In this document: piece after piece, positions 8,472 to 17,793 of the stretch | How the letters are laid out: each line of letters opens with the position of its first letter | Numbering within the stretch: position 1 is the first letter of the stretch | DNA from: DAOPZJ01 sp964587625 | GTDB lineage: Bacteria; Bacillota; Clostridia; Oscillospirales; JAKOTC01 | DNA: 64,000 bases | Direction of reading: 5' to 3' | Assembly (NCBI GenBank): GCA_964587625.1 | Contig: CAZPLU010000010.1 | Location: 1 to 64,000 of the forward strand | Position numbers and translations under genes: made by a program | Notes under the pieces: generated by a model | What the model was told of the DNA's origin: nothing | Databases searched by the model: none | What the model saw: the letters and a program-made list of their open reading frames with translations, nothing else

Positions 8472-9302
8472 ATGAAAAAAAGGTTCATTACGTCGATTGC
8501 CTTGGTGATTATCGTCGGAGCGGCGTTTTATGCGGCGGCTTATAAGGGTTGGGTGTTGGACATCGCCATGTACCTGCTCGCGGTCTTGGCGATCTATGAG
8601 TGTCTCAAAGTCATGAAATTGCTGCGTCTGAAATTTCTCTCTGGGATGTGTTTTGCATATCCAACGGCGGTCTCGGGTTTGATTTTAACGCAAAACAGCG
8701 GTCGAATCGCCGATTGCACCGTCGCTTTTGTGGTATTATTCATGTTCTTGGCGGTGATTTATCGGAGCCGTGACCGCGCGAAACTCTCCGCCGTGGCGAC
8801 GGCCGGTCTGTTCTCGGCCTATGTCACCGCGGGATTTTCAATGTTGACTCTGTTGGCAAAACAACATGAGGGCGCGGTCGGCGCGGTGTTGGCGGCGACG
8901 GTTATTTTGGGCGCTTGGGCGGGCGATGTGGGCGGCTGGTTATTCGGCATCACCATGGGCAAGCATAAACTCTGTCCGACCATCAGCCCGAAAAAGACCG
9001 TCGAGGGTTTGATCGGCTCGTTGCTCATCTCGGAAATCGCTTTTGTCGGCATCGCTTTCGTGTCGCGCCTGATCATTCCGGCGCAGCCGCTCGATTGGGT
9101 GGTGTTGGCGTGGATCGCACCGTTTGCGGCAGTATTCGGGCTGATGGGCGACCTGGTCGCCTCGGTGCTCAAACGCGAGCACAATGTCAAGGACTTCGGC
9201 ACCATCGTGGTCGGACACGGCGGGATCATGGACAGATTTGACGGCGTGATCATGGTTTCGATCCTGTTTTTTTTGGTGTCTCGTTTTACGGACTTTTTTT
9301 AG
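8472..9302 (+). CDS. cdsA: Phosphatidate cytidylyltransferase
   Basis: 276 residues. It makes CDP-diacylglycerol from phosphatidate and CTP in the membrane. There are seven or so hydrophobic segments. The C-terminal signature is spread over KKTVEGLIGS, GLMGDLVASVLKRE and VKDFGTIVVGHGGIMDRFDG, the CDP-alcohol cytidylyltransferase motif with its Asp residues. It sits between uppS and dxr as in most Firmicutes. Confidence 0.95.
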   Translation: MKKRFITSIALVIIVGAAFYAAAYKGWVLDIAMYLLAVLAIYECLKVMKLLRLKFLSGMCFAYPTAVSGLILTQNSGRIADCTVAFVVLFMFLAVIYRSRDRAKLSAVATAGLFSAYVTAGFSMLTLLAKQHEGAVGAVLAATVILGAWAGDVGGWLFGITMGKHKLCPTISPKKTVEGLIGSLLISEIAFVGIAFVSRLIIPAQPLDWVVLAWIAPFAAVFGLMGDLVASVLKREHNVKDFGTIVVGHGGIMDRFDGVIMVSILFFLVSRFTDFF

Positions 9303-9319
9303 GATGAAAGGAAACTGGT

Positions 9320-10468
9320 TTGAAACTGACGATACTCGGAAGCACCGGGAGCATCGGTACGCAGGCGCTTGATGTCGCCAAAAAAAAGGGCTGCGAAATC
9401 GAGGCGCTGACCGCCGATAAAAACGTCGGACTTGCCGAACGGCAGGCCCGGGAATTTCGCCCCAAGGTCTTTTGCATGAACGATGTAACGGCGGCGGCAG
9501 CGTTGAAAACACGCCTTCGGGACACCGGCGTCAAAGTCCTCGGCGGTCATGAGGCCGTCTGCGAAACCGCGCAAAGACACGGCGATACGGTGTTGAACGC
9601 CATCGTCGGAATCGCCGGCCTGCGCCCCACCATGGCCGCGATCGCAAAAGGCAGGCGGCTCGCACTGGCAAACAAAGAGAGTTTGGTCACCGGCGGAGCG
9701 CTCGTGATGAAGCGCATTCAAGAGACGGGTTGCGAGTTGATTCCGGTCGACAGTGAACACAGCGCGATTTTCCAATGCATCGGCGGCAATAAAAACCGTT
9801 TGAAAAAAATCATTCTCACGGCCTCCGGAGGGCCGTTTTACGGCAAAAACAAGATCGGACTCGCGCATATAACGGCACAGCAGGCCCTCGCTCATCCCAC
9901 ATGGCGCATGGGGAAAAAAATCACCGTCGACAGCGCCACGATGATGAACAAGGGTCTTGAAGTCATCGAGGCCTATTGGCTGTTCGGCGTACCGGCCGAG
10001 CGGATTGACATTGTGATCCATCCCGGCAGCATCCTCCACTCGGCGGTGATGTTCGAGGACAATTCGATCATCGCCCAATTGGGATTGCCGGACATGCGCC
10101 TGCCCATTCAATATGCGCTGACCTATCCCGAGAGAGGCGATTTTGAGAGCGCGGCGCCGGATCTTGCCGAAATCGGAACCCTGTCTTTTTCAGCGCCGGA
10201 CTATGAGACCTTTCCCGCGCCCCTCATTTGCAAAAAGACGGTGATATCGGATCAAACGGCGGCCTCAACCGCTGCGGCGGTCGTAAACGGCGCAAATGAA
10301 GCCGCCGTGGCCTTGTTTTTGGAGGACAATATCGGATTTTTAACGATCACGGAGCTTGTCAGCGAGGCGGTAGAGCGAATAAAACCCATGCCGATTCATA
10401 CAATTGAGGATATATTCGACGCGGCCGCGGCCGCCGGTGAGTTTGTCCGGCATAAATGCGGCGTATAG
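9320..10468 (+). CDS. dxr: 1-deoxy-D-xylulose 5-phosphate reductoisomerase
   Basis: 382 residues. It carries out the second step of the MEP isoprenoid pathway, an NADPH-dependent rearrangement of DXP to MEP. The N-terminal GSTGSIGTQALDV dinucleotide motif, LANKESLVTGG, PVDSEHSAIFQ and the metal-binding SATMMNKGLEVIEA segment are all intact. The start is TTG at 9320 after GAAAGGAAA. Its partners dxs and ispA are in the second large operon. Confidence 0.96.
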   Translation: MKLTILGSTGSIGTQALDVAKKKGCEIEALTADKNVGLAERQAREFRPKVFCMNDVTAAAALKTRLRDTGVKVLGGHEAVCETAQRHGDTVLNAIVGIAGLRPTMAAIAKGRRLALANKESLVTGGALVMKRIQETGCELIPVDSEHSAIFQCIGGNKNRLKKIILTASGGPFYGKNKIGLAHITAQQALAHPTWRMGKKITVDSATMMNKGLEVIEAYWLFGVPAERIDIVIHPGSILHSAVMFEDNSIIAQLGLPDMRLPIQYALTYPERGDFESAAPDLAEIGTLSFSAPDYETFPAPLICKKTVISDQTAASTAAAVVNGANEAAVALFLEDNIGFLTITELVSEAVERIKPMPIHTIEDIFDAAAAAGEFVRHKCGV

Positions 10469-10480
10469 GAGGACACAGAT

Positions 10481-11545
10481 TTGAATATCGTATGGCAAAT
10501 CATCATCGCGCTGTTGGTTCTCAACCTGCTCGTCATTGTCCATGAACTGGGACACTATATCGCGGCGCGTATCTTTAAAATAAAAATCCAGGAATTTTCC
10601 GTCGGGATGGGACCGAGGATTTTAAAAATCAAAGGCAAACACAACCTCTTTTCCGTCAAGGCCTTTCCGATCGGCGGCAGTGTTGCGATGGAGGGAGAGG
10701 ACGAGGAGAGCGCCGACCCGGACGCTTTTCACCAAAAAAAGGCCTGGAAACGACTGATCGTCATCATCGCGGGAGCGGTGATGAACTTAATCCTCGGTCT
10801 GATTTTGACGAGCATCTTGGTGCTCGGCGAAAAAGCGCTTCCTTCGCGGACGATCCACGCCTTTTTCGAGGATGCCGTCAGCGTGCAGTCAGGTTTGCGG
10901 GAGGGGGATGAACTGCTGAAAATCGACGGTACGCACATCTCAATCTATTCCGACGCAATTTATGCCATCATGCGCAACCAGACCGGAGACGCCGAGATTA
11001 CGGTGCGCAGAAACGGTGAAAAAATCACGCTTGAAAATGTGAAGTTTCAAACCGATGTGGTCGGGAAGACAACGGTCAGCATGCGCGATTTTTACTTCAC
11101 CGCCGAACCCAAGACCTTCGGCAACATTGTCAACCACAGTTTTTACGGTACGGTGTCTTTGGTCAAAGTGGTCTACCAGTCGCTGTATGACGTCGCAAGC
11201 GGAAAATACGGCGCCGACCAGGTCAGCGGTCCGGTCGGCACGGTCGAGGTGATCGGCGAAGCGGTGTCGCAGGGTCTTGACTCCTTGATCTACCTCGCGG
11301 CATTTATCACCGTGAACCTCGGTGTGTTCAATTTATTGCCGCTGCCCGCGCTCGACGGTGGCCGTCTGATTTTTATTTTCATCGAGTTGATCAGAGGGAA
11401 ACCGGTGCCGAAGAAATACGAGGGCACGATCCACTTCATCGGTTTCGCGCTGTTGATTGCGCTGATTATATTGGTCACCTTCAATGATATCAAATCGCTG
11501 ATCTCGCGAAACGCACTTATTATGTTCGGGAATATGAGGAATTGA
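10481..11545 (+). CDS. rseP: RIP metalloprotease (RseP/RasP site-2 protease)
   Basis: 354 residues. This intramembrane zinc protease cleaves membrane-bound anti-sigma factors and remnant signal peptides. HELGH (residues 21-25) lies in the first membrane helix and the NLLPLPALDGGRL motif near residue 285 supplies the third zinc ligand. A single PDZ domain lies between, around residues 120-200. The start is probably TTG at 10481, twelve bases after dxr. Confidence 0.93.
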   Translation: MNIVWQIIIALLVLNLLVIVHELGHYIAARIFKIKIQEFSVGMGPRILKIKGKHNLFSVKAFPIGGSVAMEGEDEESADPDAFHQKKAWKRLIVIIAGAVMNLILGLILTSILVLGEKALPSRTIHAFFEDAVSVQSGLREGDELLKIDGTHISIYSDAIYAIMRNQTGDAEITVRRNGEKITLENVKFQTDVVGKTTVSMRDFYFTAEPKTFGNIVNHSFYGTVSLVKVVYQSLYDVASGKYGADQVSGPVGTVEVIGEAVSQGLDSLIYLAAFITVNLGVFNLLPLPALDGGRLIFIFIELIRGKPVPKKYEGTIHFIGFALLIALIILVTFNDIKSLISRNALIMFGNMRN

Positions 11546-11548
11546 GAC

Positions 11549-12613
11549 ATGCGCAGAATTTGCAAAAAGATCGCCATCGGAAAGATCACCATCGGCGGCG
11601 GTGAACGAATCGCCGTCCAATCGATGCTGAACGCCCGCTATGATGATATTGAGGGAAATATCGGGCAGGCGAAACGCCTTGCGTCCGCCGGCTGTGATAT
11701 CGTCCGGATCGCCGTCCCGAACATGGAAGCGGTCAAAACGCTTGCCGCCGTCAAAGAGGCCTGCGACATACCGCTGGTCGCCGATATCCATTTCGACTAT
11801 AAGCTCGCCCTCGAATCGGTCGCCGCGGGAGCGGATAAAATACGGATCAATCCCGGCAACATCGGCTCAAGTGACCGCGTCAAGGCCGTTGCCGACTGCT
11901 GTAAAATAAATCATGTCCCCGTTCGAATCGGCGTCAATTCCGGCTCTTTGGGCAAAGACATCTTGCTTCAATACGGCGGGCCGACGCCGCAGGCGCTTGC
12001 GCAGAGCGCACTGTATAATGCCAAACAGCTCGAGCGGTTTAATTTTGACAACATCGTGATCTCGGTCAAATCGTCCGACGCCAAAGTGACGGTCGAAGCC
12101 AACCGGATACTTGCCCGGAGCTGCCGTTATCCGCTGCATTTGGGTGTGACTGAAGCCGGGACGGAAGAAATGGCGGCGCTAAAGTCCGCGGCGGCAATCG
12201 GTTCATTGCTTTTGGACGGCATCGGGGATACCATCCGGATATCAATCACCGGGACACTTGAGCGTGAGATTGACGTCGGGAAAAATCTGCTGACCTCGCT
12301 CGGAATGTCCGACAGACCGACGGTGATCTCCTGTCCGACCTGCGGAAGGACAAGAGGTCCGGTGGCGGAATTCACCGAAAAACTGCAGGCGGTCTGCAAA
12401 GACATAAAAAAGCCGGTAAAAATCGCGGTCATGGGCTGCGAAGTCAACGGACCCGGTGAGGCGAGAACCGCCGATATCGGAATGGCATTCGGAAACGGCT
12501 GTGCGATTTTATTTCAAAACGGGGAGATCGTCAAAAAGGGCAGCCCCGACGAAATTTACGGCGAGATCATCAATTGCTTGGAGGACTTAAAAAATGGCTG
12601 CAACGCTGAATGA
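11549..12613 (+). CDS. ispG: 4-hydroxy-3-methylbut-2-enyl diphosphate synthase (flavodoxin)
   Basis: 354 residues. It carries out the penultimate MEP pathway step, reducing MEcPP through a [4Fe-4S] cluster. The N-terminal TIM barrel includes VQSMLNARYDD and VADIHFDYKLAL. The C-terminal cluster ligands are SCPTCGRTRG and MGCEVNGPGEAR. The last 20 bases overlap the start of polC in another frame. Many Firmicutes have proS at this operon position instead. Confidence 0.95.
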   Translation: MRRICKKIAIGKITIGGGERIAVQSMLNARYDDIEGNIGQAKRLASAGCDIVRIAVPNMEAVKTLAAVKEACDIPLVADIHFDYKLALESVAAGADKIRINPGNIGSSDRVKAVADCCKINHVPVRIGVNSGSLGKDILLQYGGPTPQALAQSALYNAKQLERFNFDNIVISVKSSDAKVTVEANRILARSCRYPLHLGVTEAGTEEMAALKSAAAIGSLLLDGIGDTIRISITGTLEREIDVGKNLLTSLGMSDRPTVISCPTCGRTRGPVAEFTEKLQAVCKDIKKPVKIAVMGCEVNGPGEARTADIGMAFGNGCAILFQNGEIVKKGSPDEIYGEIINCLEDLKNGCNAE

Positions 12614-15600
12614 ATTGTTCTTTGGCGCGGTTTCGGATTCGCTGGTCGCTTCCGGCGAAGTCAGGGGGCTTGAAATTGATAAAAAAGAGAAGTTCATACG
12701 GCTGGAAGCCCTCTATTTTGAACCCGTCTCACCCAAAGCCATCGACCGGACTCAGGAAGAACTCCGTGAATGCTACAAATTGAAGACGGCCCGAATCGTG
12801 CCCATCTTTCCCCCAGAATTATTGGATACCGAATACCTGAGCGTATTATGTGAGTCCCTGCGGGATAAAATGGCCATTGTGAACGGGTTTTTGGACGAGG
12901 CGAAATACAGTTACGAAAACAACAAACTGACCGTCGAGCTCAAATACGGCGGCAAAGAACTGCTCGAAAAATCCGATTTTGCAAAGATTGTCACATCTTC
13001 CGTACATAGGAGCTTCGGCATCGACATCGAGGTGGAATTTTCGGGCACGGTGGAAATCGACCGCAATTCCGATGAATATGCCGGCGCGATCAAACCGCCA
13101 GAATTGCCGCAGATCGCGCCCCCTCCGGAACACACGCCTCCGCCCTCCGTGATTGAATTTAAGACGCAAGCACGCGCGGAAGAACAGACCGTCGAAGAAT
13201 CCGGTCGAAGAAAGACCGTTCTTTTAGGGAGACGCATGATCGACCCCGCCGTCAAAATTGCCGAAATCTATCAAAAGCGTTTAAAAGACGATGTCGTCAT
13301 CGAAGGGGATGTCTTTAAAATCGATAAAAAGCCGATCAAAGACGGCGCGACGGTGATCTTTAATTTTTTCATCACCGACGGGAGCTCATCAATCGGTTGC
13401 AAATTGTTTTTACGCAATTCCAAACTCGAGCTCGAAGAGATGATTCAGGAGGGGATGACCCTCAAAGTCGGCGGCAATGTGGAATTTGACGATTACGCCC
13501 AGCAGGAAGTGCTTATCCCGACCAATATCTGTCTGACCGAAAAGAAAAAGGTCATGGACAACGCCGAAAAGAAGCGGGTCGAGCTGCACTTACATACCTC
13601 GATGTCCGCGCTCGACGCCATCACGCCCGCGCAGACGATGATCAGACAGGCCTACGAATGGGGGCATCGCGCCGTTGCCATCACCGATCACGGCGTTGTG
13701 CAGGCCTTTCCGGAGGCGATGAATACATATGAAGACATCAAAAAGGCCGACCCGGAGGCCGATTTCAAGATAATTTACGGCATGGAGGCCTATGTTGTCA
13801 ACGACAAAAGCGGCGTTGTGACCGGAAAAACCGAAGCCGCTTTCGACGACGAGTACGTCGTGTTCGACATCGAGACGACCGGACTTTCCTCCCAAAACGA
13901 CCGCATCACCGAGATCGGCGCCGTCAAGATCAAAAAAGGCGTCGTTTTGGAAGAATTCAATACTTTTGTCAACCCTCAAATGCCGATTCCGCCCAAAATC
14001 GTCGAAATCACCGGCATCAACGATATGATGGTCGCCGACGCGCCCTTGGAGGCCGAAGCGCTTGAAAAATTTTTGAGTTTTACGGGCGACTGCCCTCTGG
14101 TCGCGCACAATTCCGAATTCGATACGGGTTTTATTTCGGAAGCGGTAAAACGCGCCGGGCGAAAATTCGAAAACGCGCACATTGACACGATGAAAATGGC
14201 GCGCCTCGTGTTTCCGGAATTGCAAAATCACCGGCTCGAAACGGTGGTTTCACATCTCGGATTGGACAATTTCAACCATCATCGCGCCTCCGACGACGCA
14301 CGCGTCACGGCGAAAATCTTTTCAAAGATGCTCGACCGATTTCTTCAAAACGGTTGCAAATCCCTTTCCGATATGGAGGGTGCGTTGGTGGGCGGCTCCC
14401 TGAATAAACTCCGCGCCTTCCACTGCATCCTACTGGTAAAAAACCAAGTCGGACTGCGCAATCTTTACAAATTGGTCTCGCTGTCTAATTTAAACTATTT
14501 CCACTACACCCCGAGAATCCCCAAAAGTGTTTTAACCGAACACGGGGAGGGGTTGATCATCGGAAGCGCCTGCGAAGCCGGAGAACTCTACCGCGCCGTC
14601 GCCGAGGGAAAAGAGAATTCAATCTTATATTCCATCGCCTCGTTTTATGATTACCTTGAAATCCAGCCGCTGGGCAACAACGAATTTTTAATTCGAAGCG
14701 AAGATGAGAATGACAGACACATCCGATCAAAACAGCAGCTGATCGAGTTCAATAAAAAGATCGTCTATATCGGAAAAAAGCTCAACAAGCCGGTCGTCGC
14801 CGCCTGCGACGTGCATTTCATCAAGCCCGAGGACTGCATCTTCCGCGAGATCATCATGACCGGAAAGAAAATGAAGGACGCCGAGTATCAGGCGCCGCTG
14901 TATTTCCGCACCACCAACGAGATGCTCTCGGAATTCTCATATTTATCCGATCAAGAGGCCCGCGAGGTCGTGATCGAAAACCCCAATAAAATCGCCGATA
15001 AAATCGAGGTCGTGCGCCCGATTCCGAAGGGCACTTATACACCCAAAATGGAGGGCGCCGAACAACAACTCACCGACATCGTCTACCAAAACGCCAAAGC
15101 GCAGTACGGAGACCCGCTGCCCAAGGTGGTCGCGCAACGGCTTGAGCGCGAGCTCGCGCCCGTCATCAAGCACGGGTTCGCGGTCTTGTATATGATCGCG
15201 CAAAAACTTGTCGCCTATTCCAACGAAAACGGCTATATGGTCGGCTCGCGCGGCTCGGTCGGCTCGACCTTTTTGGCCGCGATGACCGGCATCTCCGAGG
15301 TCAACCCGCTGCCCGCGCATTATTATTGCAAACAGTGCAAACACAGCGAATTCATCGACGACGAGGAAGCCGTCGGCTTCGACCTGCCGCCCAAGAACTG
15401 CCCGAACTGCAAAACGCCGCTCGAGCGGGACGGCGTCAACATCCCGTTCGAGACCTTTTTGGGCTTCGCGGGCGATAAAACCCCCGATATCGACTTGAAT
15501 TTTTCAGGCGAGTTCCAAAGCGAGGCACACAGATATACCGAGACGCTGTTCGGGTCGGAAAACGTCTTCAAAGCCGGCACGATTTCGACCATAGCCGAAA

Positions 15601-16910
15601 AAACGGCCTACGGCTACGTCTTGAAATACTGCGAGGAAAAAGGCGTCACCTTGCCGAAAGCCGAGATGGAGCGCCTCGCCGCCGGCTGCACCGGCGTCAA
15701 GCGCACGACCGGACAGCATCCGGGCGGCATGGTCGTCATCCCGCAGGGCCTCAGCGTCTATCAGTTCACCCCGGTGCAGCACCCCGCCGAAAAAAAGGAC
15801 AGCGACATCGTCACGACCCACTTCGATTTCCACTCGCTGCACGACACGATTTTGAAACTGGACGAGCTCGGGCACGATATCCCGACCATGTTCAAATACT
15901 TGCAACAACTGACCGGCGTTGATTTTAAGGATGTCCCGATGTCCGACGAAAAAGTCATGAAATTGTTCGTCTCGACCGAGCCGCTCGGCGTCACGCCCGC
16001 GCAGATCAACAATCCGATCGGTACGTTCGCGATTCCCGAAATGGGCACGCCGTTCGTGCGCCAGATGCTGATCGAGACGCAACCGAAAAATTTTGCCGAT
16101 CTATTGCAAATTTCCGGACTCTCGCACGGCACCGACGTCTGGTTCGGAAACGCGCAGGAACTGATCAAAAACAAGACCTGCACCATCTCCGAGGTCATCG
16201 GTACGCGCGACAACATCATGCTTTACCTGATCAAAAAGGGTCTTGAACCCAAAAAGGCCTTCAAGATCACCGAGATCGTCCGGAAAGGTAAGGCGAAAAA
16301 GGAACTCACTTCTGATTTGGTCAACGAGATGACGGCGCACGACGTGCCCGATTGGTATATCGACTCCTGTTATAAAATCAAGTTCATGTTCCCGAAAGCG
16401 CACGCCGCCGCCTATGTCATCTCCGCGATCAAACTCGGATGGTTCAAGGTCTATAAACCGCTGGAGTTTTATTCGGTCTATTTTACGGTCCGCAGCACCG
16501 ACGTCGATTATGACTGCGCCGTCAACGGGCTTGAATATACCAAAAAGCGCATGGTAGAGATCGAAAACAAAGGCAAAGCGGCGACCCAGAAGGAGCAGGA
16601 CAGCTTTGACATCATGCAAATCATGGTCGAGATGTTCGCGCGCGGCTTTGAGTTTTTACCCGCAAATCTCAATCATTCCGACGCCCGAAAATTTTTGATC
16701 GAAGACGGAAAAATCCGCCTGCCGTTTTCGGCGATTTCCGGCGTGGGCGAAAACGCCGCGCCGAATATCGCCGCCGCCCGCGATCAGAAGTATGCCACCA
16801 TCGAGGAATTCGCGGCGGAGAGCGGCGTAACATCCGCGGTCATCAATTCCATGCGTGAATACGGCGTGTTCGGCGACCTGCCCGAGAGCAACCAGCTGAC
16901 GCTGTATTAA
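12594..16910 (+). CDS. polC: DNA polymerase III, PolC-type alpha subunit
   Basis: 1438 residues, typical of the low-GC Gram-positive replicase with built-in proofreading. In order: an N-terminal region, an OB domain near 215-320, a PHP domain (VELHLHTSMSALDA near 327) split by an exonuclease domain (FDIETTG near 423, HNSEFDTGF, HRASDDARV), a zinc-binding CKQCKHSE...CPNCKTPL segment near 910-945, then the polymerase palm with PDIDLNFSGEFQ near 963 and a C-terminal helix-hairpin-helix region. All key acidic residues appear present. Its start lies inside ispG. Confidence 0.96.
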   Translation: MAATLNELFFGAVSDSLVASGEVRGLEIDKKEKFIRLEALYFEPVSPKAIDRTQEELRECYKLKTARIVPIFPPELLDTEYLSVLCESLRDKMAIVNGFLDEAKYSYENNKLTVELKYGGKELLEKSDFAKIVTSSVHRSFGIDIEVEFSGTVEIDRNSDEYAGAIKPPELPQIAPPPEHTPPPSVIEFKTQARAEEQTVEESGRRKTVLLGRRMIDPAVKIAEIYQKRLKDDVVIEGDVFKIDKKPIKDGATVIFNFFITDGSSSIGCKLFLRNSKLELEEMIQEGMTLKVGGNVEFDDYAQQEVLIPTNICLTEKKKVMDNAEKKRVELHLHTSMSALDAITPAQTMIRQAYEWGHRAVAITDHGVVQAFPEAMNTYEDIKKADPEADFKIIYGMEAYVVNDKSGVVTGKTEAAFDDEYVVFDIETTGLSSQNDRITEIGAVKIKKGVVLEEFNTFVNPQMPIPPKIVEITGINDMMVADAPLEAEALEKFLSFTGDCPLVAHNSEFDTGFISEAVKRAGRKFENAHIDTMKMARLVFPELQNHRLETVVSHLGLDNFNHHRASDDARVTAKIFSKMLDRFLQNGCKSLSDMEGALVGGSLNKLRAFHCILLVKNQVGLRNLYKLVSLSNLNYFHYTPRIPKSVLTEHGEGLIIGSACEAGELYRAVAEGKENSILYSIASFYDYLEIQPLGNNEFLIRSEDENDRHIRSKQQLIEFNKKIVYIGKKLNKPVVAACDVHFIKPEDCIFREIIMTGKKMKDAEYQAPLYFRTTNEMLSEFSYLSDQEAREVVIENPNKIADKIEVVRPIPKGTYTPKMEGAEQQLTDIVYQNAKAQYGDPLPKVVAQRLERELAPVIKHGFAVLYMIAQKLVAYSNENGYMVGSRGSVGSTFLAAMTGISEVNPLPAHYYCKQCKHSEFIDDEEAVGFDLPPKNCPNCKTPLERDGVNIPFETFLGFAGDKTPDIDLNFSGEFQSEAHRYTETLFGSENVFKAGTISTIAEKTAYGYVLKYCEEKGVTLPKAEMERLAAGCTGVKRTTGQHPGGMVVIPQGLSVYQFTPVQHPAEKKDSDIVTTHFDFHSLHDTILKLDELGHDIPTMFKYLQQLTGVDFKDVPMSDEKVMKLFVSTEPLGVTPAQINNPIGTFAIPEMGTPFVRQMLIETQPKNFADLLQISGLSHGTDVWFGNAQELIKNKTCTISEVIGTRDNIMLYLIKKGLEPKKAFKITEIVRKGKAKKELTSDLVNEMTAHDVPDWYIDSCYKIKFMFPKAHAAAYVISAIKLGWFKVYKPLEFYSVYFTVRSTDVDYDCAVNGLEYTKKRMVEIENKGKAATQKEQDSFDIMQIMVEMFARGFEFLPANLNHSDARKFLIEDGKIRLPFSAISGVGENAAPNIAAARDQKYATIEEFAAESGVTSAVINSMREYGVFGDLPESNQLTLY

Positions 16911-16997
16911 CCTGCGAACGGACACCGTTTTCCCCTTCATTTCAAAGAAGAGAAGCGTGAAAGAGTTGACGCGGGGGGCATCATATTTAAAATTACA

Positions 16998-17031
16998 CAA
17001 AAGCGGCGGGGACGAAAGCCCCCGCCGCTTT
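16998..17031. terminator. Bidirectional terminator between convergent polC and the PLMP-like gene
   Basis: AAAAGCGGCGGGG and CCCCGCCGCTTTT form a 13-bp stem with a short loop, 88 bases after polC and 19 bases past the end of the minus-strand gene. The A/T ends make it usable from both sides. Confidence 0.85.
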
Positions 17032-17049
17032 TAATGGATTTTTGATATT

Positions 17050-17559
17050 CTATTGTTTTAACGCTGGATCTTCATTTTGCCTCAGGTCTGTGTACAACAA
17101 CGTGTAGAAACTCAATAACTGCTGATTGGTGGTCTCGCGGCACCGGACGACGTCTCCGATCGCCCGCGCTTTTGCCTGTCCTGCCAGATCGCCGGGGCTA
17201 CCGGCTTCGCCGCTGTCGCCGTCCGGTATTTTACCGAGCTGATCGATGGCATGGTTCAGGTATTCGGTCTGTACGGAAATCTTTTCGATCTGTTCCAGCA
17301 CATAATCCATCGTCATCTTCGGAGCCGTCCCGGGTTGAGTTTCGGTGGTCGCGGTTTTTTCGGGAATCGCGGTTTTCATATCGGGTATTTTGATATTGTC
17401 GGTCATATGTTTATCCTCCAAATTTTTTAACTTTGGCGGACACGCAAGGCAAATCGTATGTTGCGAAATGAAGCGTGCCCTGCCGTTTTTTACGAGCCCT
17501 TTCGCCCGTTTGGGATAGGTCGCCTCATATGGATTGCCAAGCTCATCGACCACAAACAC
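17050..17559 (-). CDS. Orphan protein with an N-terminal PLMP/RRXRR-like motif
   Basis: About 169 residues from GTG 17559 (GTG 17553 also possible). The first 40 residues, VFVVDELGNPYEATYPKRAK followed by GLVKNGRARF and TICLACPP, recall the PLMP/RRXRR domain at the N-terminus of IscB-like nucleases (V-x-D-x-x-G-x-P ... K-R-A-x-x-L-x-x-G-R-A). There is no HNH or RuvC domain: the rest is a low-complexity linker (IPEKTATTETQPGTAPK) and an amphipathic helical tail. No clear Shine-Dalgarno precedes the start; a structured leader does. Function is unknown and the IscB kinship is inference. Confidence 0.55.
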   Translation of the reverse strand: MFVVDELGNPYEATYPKRAKGLVKNGRARFISQHTICLACPPKLKNLEDKHMTDNIKIPDMKTAIPEKTATTETQPGTAPKMTMDYVLEQIEKISVQTEYLNHAIDQLGKIPDGDSGEAGSPGDLAGQAKARAIGDVVRCRETTNQQLLSFYTLLYTDLRQNEDPALKQ

Positions 17560-17654
17560 GTTTTTTTCGATGGGTGTCGCCCCCTTTGCGGTATCTGAGT
17601 TGTCATGTTACACGGCATTCCGTTTTTAGTGATGGGTGCCATCCCCGCCGCCGC
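17560..17654 (-). ncRNA. Candidate structured 5' leader of the PLMP-like gene
   Basis: Between the inferred transcription start near 17654 and GTG 17559 lie about 95 bases. They contain two copies of a related motif (plus-strand 17569-17602 and 17631-17665), each starting GATGGGTG and ending ATCWGAGTT. In the RNA the upstream copy folds as GATGG-CAC-CCATC and the downstream copy as GGG-CGACA-CCC. The poor ribosome site of the gene below makes a regulatory leader plausible. The resemblance to IscB-linked (HEARO/omega) RNA position is suggestive only. Confidence 0.3.
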
Positions 17655-17660
17655 AATCAG

Positions 17661-17689
17661 AGTTTACCATAAGAAGGTAATAAAGTCAA
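17661..17689 (-). promoter_or_regulatory. Putative sigma-A promoter of the PLMP-like gene
   Basis: On the minus strand TTGACT (17689-17684) and TAAACT (17666-17661) are separated by 17 bases. It is divergent from the strong plus-strand promoter at 17732. Confidence 0.5.
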
Positions 17690-17731
17690 CACCGATTACG
17701 GATCAAGTCAATGCCGGTTTCTCGGAAAACA

Positions 17732-17760
17732 TTGACAAATATAAAATAATGTTATATACT
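17732..17760 (+). promoter_or_regulatory. Strong sigma-A promoter of the zinc-ribbon repeat protein
   Basis: A perfect TTGACA (17732-17737), a 17-base spacer and TATACT (17755-17760), 33 bases before the ATG. This is one of the best consensus promoters in the window and implies good vegetative expression. Confidence 0.8.
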
Positions 17761-17793
17761 GTTCTCGCCAATTGAAAATTCGGAGGGAACGAG

